NCBI GenBank assembly: GCA_017577615.1
Contig: PKRE01000011.1
Location: 1-62,953, forward strand
Source of the DNA: Gammaproteobacteria bacterium
GTDB taxonomy: Bacteria; Pseudomonadota; Gammaproteobacteria; Steroidobacterales; Steroidobacteraceae
Length of the DNA: 62,953 bases
Reading direction: 5' to 3'
The notes below the pieces were generated by a model, which made no database searches, was not told the DNA's origin, and saw only the letters and a list, made by a program, of their open reading frames with translations. Each line of letters starts with the position of its first letter. Position 1 is the stretch's first letter. The translations under genes and the position numbers were made by a program. Of the stretch, positions 60,659-62,953 are shown piece after piece.

Positions 60659-61561
60659 ATGACGATTCCAACGTTTCAGGAAATTACGCTGCCCCTCTTG
60701 AAGATTGCCGGAGATGGGAAGGTGCATATGCTCGCGGAAGTTCGCAAAGACTTGGCGAGGCATTTTGGGTTGTCTCCCGCTGAGGAAGAGGAACTTCTGC
60801 CCAGCGGGAGGCAGAGTCGCTTCGCTAACCGGGTTGCGTGGGCCAAGGTGTACCTGCAGCGGGGAGGCCTTCTTTCCTCGCCAGGCCGCGGCCAGTTTCA
60901 GATCACGGATCGAGGGCGAGAAGTTCTGGCAGATCCGCCGGCCAAAATAGACATCAAGTTCTTAGAGCGCTTTCCTGAGTTCCTTGAGTTTCGTTCCCGC
61001 GAACCGGAGTCAACCGCTCCGGCGACCGAGGTGCCCAATGCTACGACACCAGAGGAGGCGCTCGAGGCCGCGTACCTCAGCATTCGGGCGGGATTGGCGT
61101 CTGAGCTGCTGGGTCGCGTGCGGACTGTCAGCCCGCGCTTTTTCGAGCAACTTGTTGTCGAGTTGCTGCTGAAGATGGGTTACGGTGGTACAGGCGGCGT
61201 TAGCGAGGCGATCGGAAGATCGGGTGACGAAGGTATCGACGGCATAATCGCTGAGGATCGGCTAGGTTTAGAACTGGTTTATCTCCAAGCCAAGCGATGG
61301 GAAGGCACCGTGGGTCGACCGGAAGTTCAGAAGTTCGTCGGCGCGCTTCACGGAAAGCGGGCGCGAAAGGGGGTATTTATTACCACCGGAACCTTCTCTG
61401 CTGATGCGCGTGCCTACGTTCAAAACATCGATCCGAAGGTGGCACTTATCGACGGTGCCCAGCTCGCACAGCTTATGATCGATTTCGACGTTGGCGTCTC
61501 ACCCGACCGAACGTACCAAGTGAAGAAGATCGACTCCGACTATTTCGAGGAAGACAGCTGA
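60659..61561 (+). CDS. mrr: Mrr-family type IV restriction endonuclease
   Basis: A 300-residue defence enzyme. The N-terminal winged-helix domain (~1-95, TLPLLKIAGDGKVHMLAEVR) is the Mrr_N type. The C-terminal catalytic domain (~155-290) has the PD-(D/E)xK-like site: Asp194 in GDEGIDGII and Gln210-x-Lys212 in YLQAKRW. The conserved FFEQLVVELLLKMGYGG and GVFITTGTFSADA are present. Mrr enzymes cut modified (methylated) foreign DNA. It precedes cas1, suggesting a defence island at the right edge. Confidence 0.92.
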   Translation: MTIPTFQEITLPLLKIAGDGKVHMLAEVRKDLARHFGLSPAEEEELLPSGRQSRFANRVAWAKVYLQRGGLLSSPGRGQFQITDRGREVLADPPAKIDIKFLERFPEFLEFRSREPESTAPATEVPNATTPEEALEAAYLSIRAGLASELLGRVRTVSPRFFEQLVVELLLKMGYGGTGGVSEAIGRSGDEGIDGIIAEDRLGLELVYLQAKRWEGTVGRPEVQKFVGALHGKRARKGVFITTGTFSADARAYVQNIDPKVALIDGAQLAQLMIDFDVGVSPDRTYQVKKIDSDYFEEDS

Positions 61562-61973
61562 CCTGCGCATCGACAACGACGACCTTCGTCTGCTGTTTGG
61601 GCCCGGTCATGCGTGCTGCTAGATTGTAGGCATGGCGCACCGGATCCGTTGATCGAAAAGGCAGACACGCTTTAGAACATGCGTATACTCAAGTCAGTAC
61701 CTTTTGTTGGTCGAGGGACGGATGTGGCCGCCGAAGGGGCGATGAAACCGATCGATCCGTTGCAAGCATTGCGCGTGGGTGAGAACTCTGATACTCGTTC
61801 CCCAGCACTTGGGTGATCGGGCGTGGACTACTCCACCTTGGTACACGTCCGGCCCGCAAGTCGCGGGGATTGCCGATGAGATAATCGATTAGGCGTCTTG
61901 CGACGCTGGCTGGTTCGATAGTCGGTATACATAAGCAAGAGGAAATCTTGCAGACCCGTGCTGAGACTATTCC
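61562..61973. other. Intergenic before cas1, no CRISPR array seen
   Basis: About 410 bp. I looked for direct repeats of type I-F kind (28 bp with a GTTCACTGCC-like start) and found none. The stretch likely carries the cas promoter; TATACA at about 61926 is a possible -10. Confidence 0.4.
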
Positions 61974-62951
61974 ATGGATGATCTTTCCCCGTCGGATCTG
62001 AAATCGATCCTGCATTCAAAAAGGGCGAACATCTATTACTTGGAGCATTGCCGTGTTCTAGTGAACGGTGGGCGGGTCGAGTTCGTAACAGAAGAGGGGA
62101 AACGATCCCTCTACTGGAATATTCCGATCGCAAATACGACAACTGTCTTGTTGGGTACGGGAACGTCAGTTACCCAAGCCGCCATGCGGGAGCTGGCAAA
62201 GGCAGGTGTGCTCGTCGGTTTCTGTGGGGGCGGCGGTACCCCTCTCTTCAGCGCAAACGAAGTAGATTTCGAAGTTGCTTGGTTTTCTCCCCAGAGCGAA
62301 TACCGGCCTACCGAGTATTTGCAGCTTTGGATCCGGTTTTGGTTTGATGATGTGCAGCGGCTGGAAGCCGGACGAATGATTCAGCGCGCGAGGTTGAGTC
62401 AAATCCGAGAACAGTGGTTGCAAAACCGTGTCTTGAGGGACCTTGGGTTTCGTATCGACGAAAAGGTGCTCCAAGGGGTGCTCGAGCAAAGCCTCGGCGC
62501 GATCACCGCAGCACCGGACGTAACTCATCTTCTAACAGAAGAAGCTCGGCTCACGAAGAAGCTGTTTAAGATTGCCGCAGATGTCACCAATTACGGCGAG
62601 TTCACACGAAGTCTGCGTGGAACCGGTGCCGACCCCGCAAATCGTTTCTTGGATCACGGAAACTACCTCGCATATGGACTTGGTGCCACAGCGACATGGG
62701 TGCTCGGCTTGCCACATGGCCTTGCTGTGCTTCATGGCAAGACAAGACGAGGAGGTCTCGTCTTCGATGCTGCGGACTTGATCAAGGATGCACTCGTTCT
62801 GCCACAAGCCTTCCTATCGGCAACCAAAGGAGATGACGAGCAGCAATTTCGGCAGGCCTGTATCGAGCAGTTCACGCGGTGCGAAGCGCTCGACTTCATG
62901 ATCGATACGCTCAAGTCGATCGCGGGAACGCTGGGGAGAGCATCGCCGTGA
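61974..62951 (+). CDS. cas1: Type I-F CRISPR-associated integrase Cas1
   Basis: A complete 325-residue Cas1 of the I-F (Ypest) type, the integrase that inserts new spacers. Metal-binding residues coincide in number with those of Pseudomonas aeruginosa Cas1: Glu190 (LLTEEARLTKK), His254 (GLAVLHGKTRRGG), Asp265 and Asp268 (VFDAADLI). The start MDDLSPSDLKSILHSKRANI is typical of the subtype. It ends in a GTGA overlap with the following gene, which in I-F loci is the fused cas2-cas3. Confidence 0.95.
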   Translation: MDDLSPSDLKSILHSKRANIYYLEHCRVLVNGGRVEFVTEEGKRSLYWNIPIANTTTVLLGTGTSVTQAAMRELAKAGVLVGFCGGGGTPLFSANEVDFEVAWFSPQSEYRPTEYLQLWIRFWFDDVQRLEAGRMIQRARLSQIREQWLQNRVLRDLGFRIDEKVLQGVLEQSLGAITAAPDVTHLLTEEARLTKKLFKIAADVTNYGEFTRSLRGTGADPANRFLDHGNYLAYGLGATATWVLGLPHGLAVLHGKTRRGGLVFDAADLIKDALVLPQAFLSATKGDDEQQFRQACIEQFTRCEALDFMIDTLKSIAGTLGRASP

Positions 62952-62953
62952 AC
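62948..62953 (+). CDS. First codons of the gene after cas1, probably cas2-cas3 (cut by window end)
   Basis: GTG at 62948 overlaps the cas1 stop in the GTGA arrangement, then AAC. Only two codons are visible. The identity as cas2/cas3 comes solely from the conserved I-F gene order. Confidence 0.45.

Overview
The window is about 63 kb of GC-rich DNA (I estimate a little over 60 % G+C; not computed). It looks like chromosomal DNA of a gammaproteobacterium, possibly from the Steroidobacter/Nevskia/Xanthomonas side of the class. This rests on gene content (UbiM-type hydroxylase, FNR/OmpW pair, xylan-degrading enzymes, ectoine genes, type I-F cas1) and is an inference. No rRNA or tRNA genes were recognised.

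Layout. 1-2.4 kb: remains of an IS21-family element, a truncated IS66-family element, and a REP-associated tyrosine transposase (RAYT). GGGACACGC-type repeats are scattered around it up to about 5.3 kb. 2.7-9.5 kb: housekeeping and unknown genes (cytochrome c, metY, HAD phosphatase, MarC, cysteine-cluster protein). 9.9-20.6 kb, all on the minus strand: an arabinoxylan region with GH127, GH51, a GntR regulator, a molybdenum hydroxylase pair and GH115. 20.7-23.8 kb: AzlCD amino-acid exporter and an MFS protein. 23.8-30.8 kb: a complete ectoine locus, with divergent ectR and then ectABCD followed on the same strand by ehuBCDA, so synthesis, hydroxylation and re-uptake lie together. 30.9-32.0 kb: a secreted GH11 xylanase with a carbohydrate-binding module. 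32.4-42.7 kb: antiporter, cytochrome b/c' pair, LysR with a Gdx-type guanidinium exporter, OsmC, MFS, alcohol dehydrogenase, a DMT-transporter pseudogene and a pirin.

42.8-51.9 kb: an FNR-type regulator divergent from ompW with a palindromic FNR-like site between them, a frameshifted membrane gene, HxlR, GST, UbiM, an hsp20-archease-rtcB RNA-repair cluster, a second alcohol dehydrogenase and a DUF427 protein. 52.5-59.6 kb: two separate ECF41 sigma-factor modules, one with a flavodoxin-like reductase and one with a carboxymuconolactone-decarboxylase-like protein and a cupin. They flank a hydrolase and an M61 peptidase. Sites of the form TGTCACA-N16-CGTC, the promoter type known for ECF41, sit at the expected places. 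59.7-62.95 kb: a TonB-receptor remnant, a truncated small membrane gene next to another GCGTGTCCC copy, an Mrr-type restriction enzyme, and type I-F cas1 with the first codons of the next cas gene.

The observations I rate highest are the paired ECF41 regulons with visible promoters, the FNR box with an altered recognition helix, the RAYT with its repeat family, and the ectR operator pair. No wholly new system is evident; these are recognisable families in informative arrangements.
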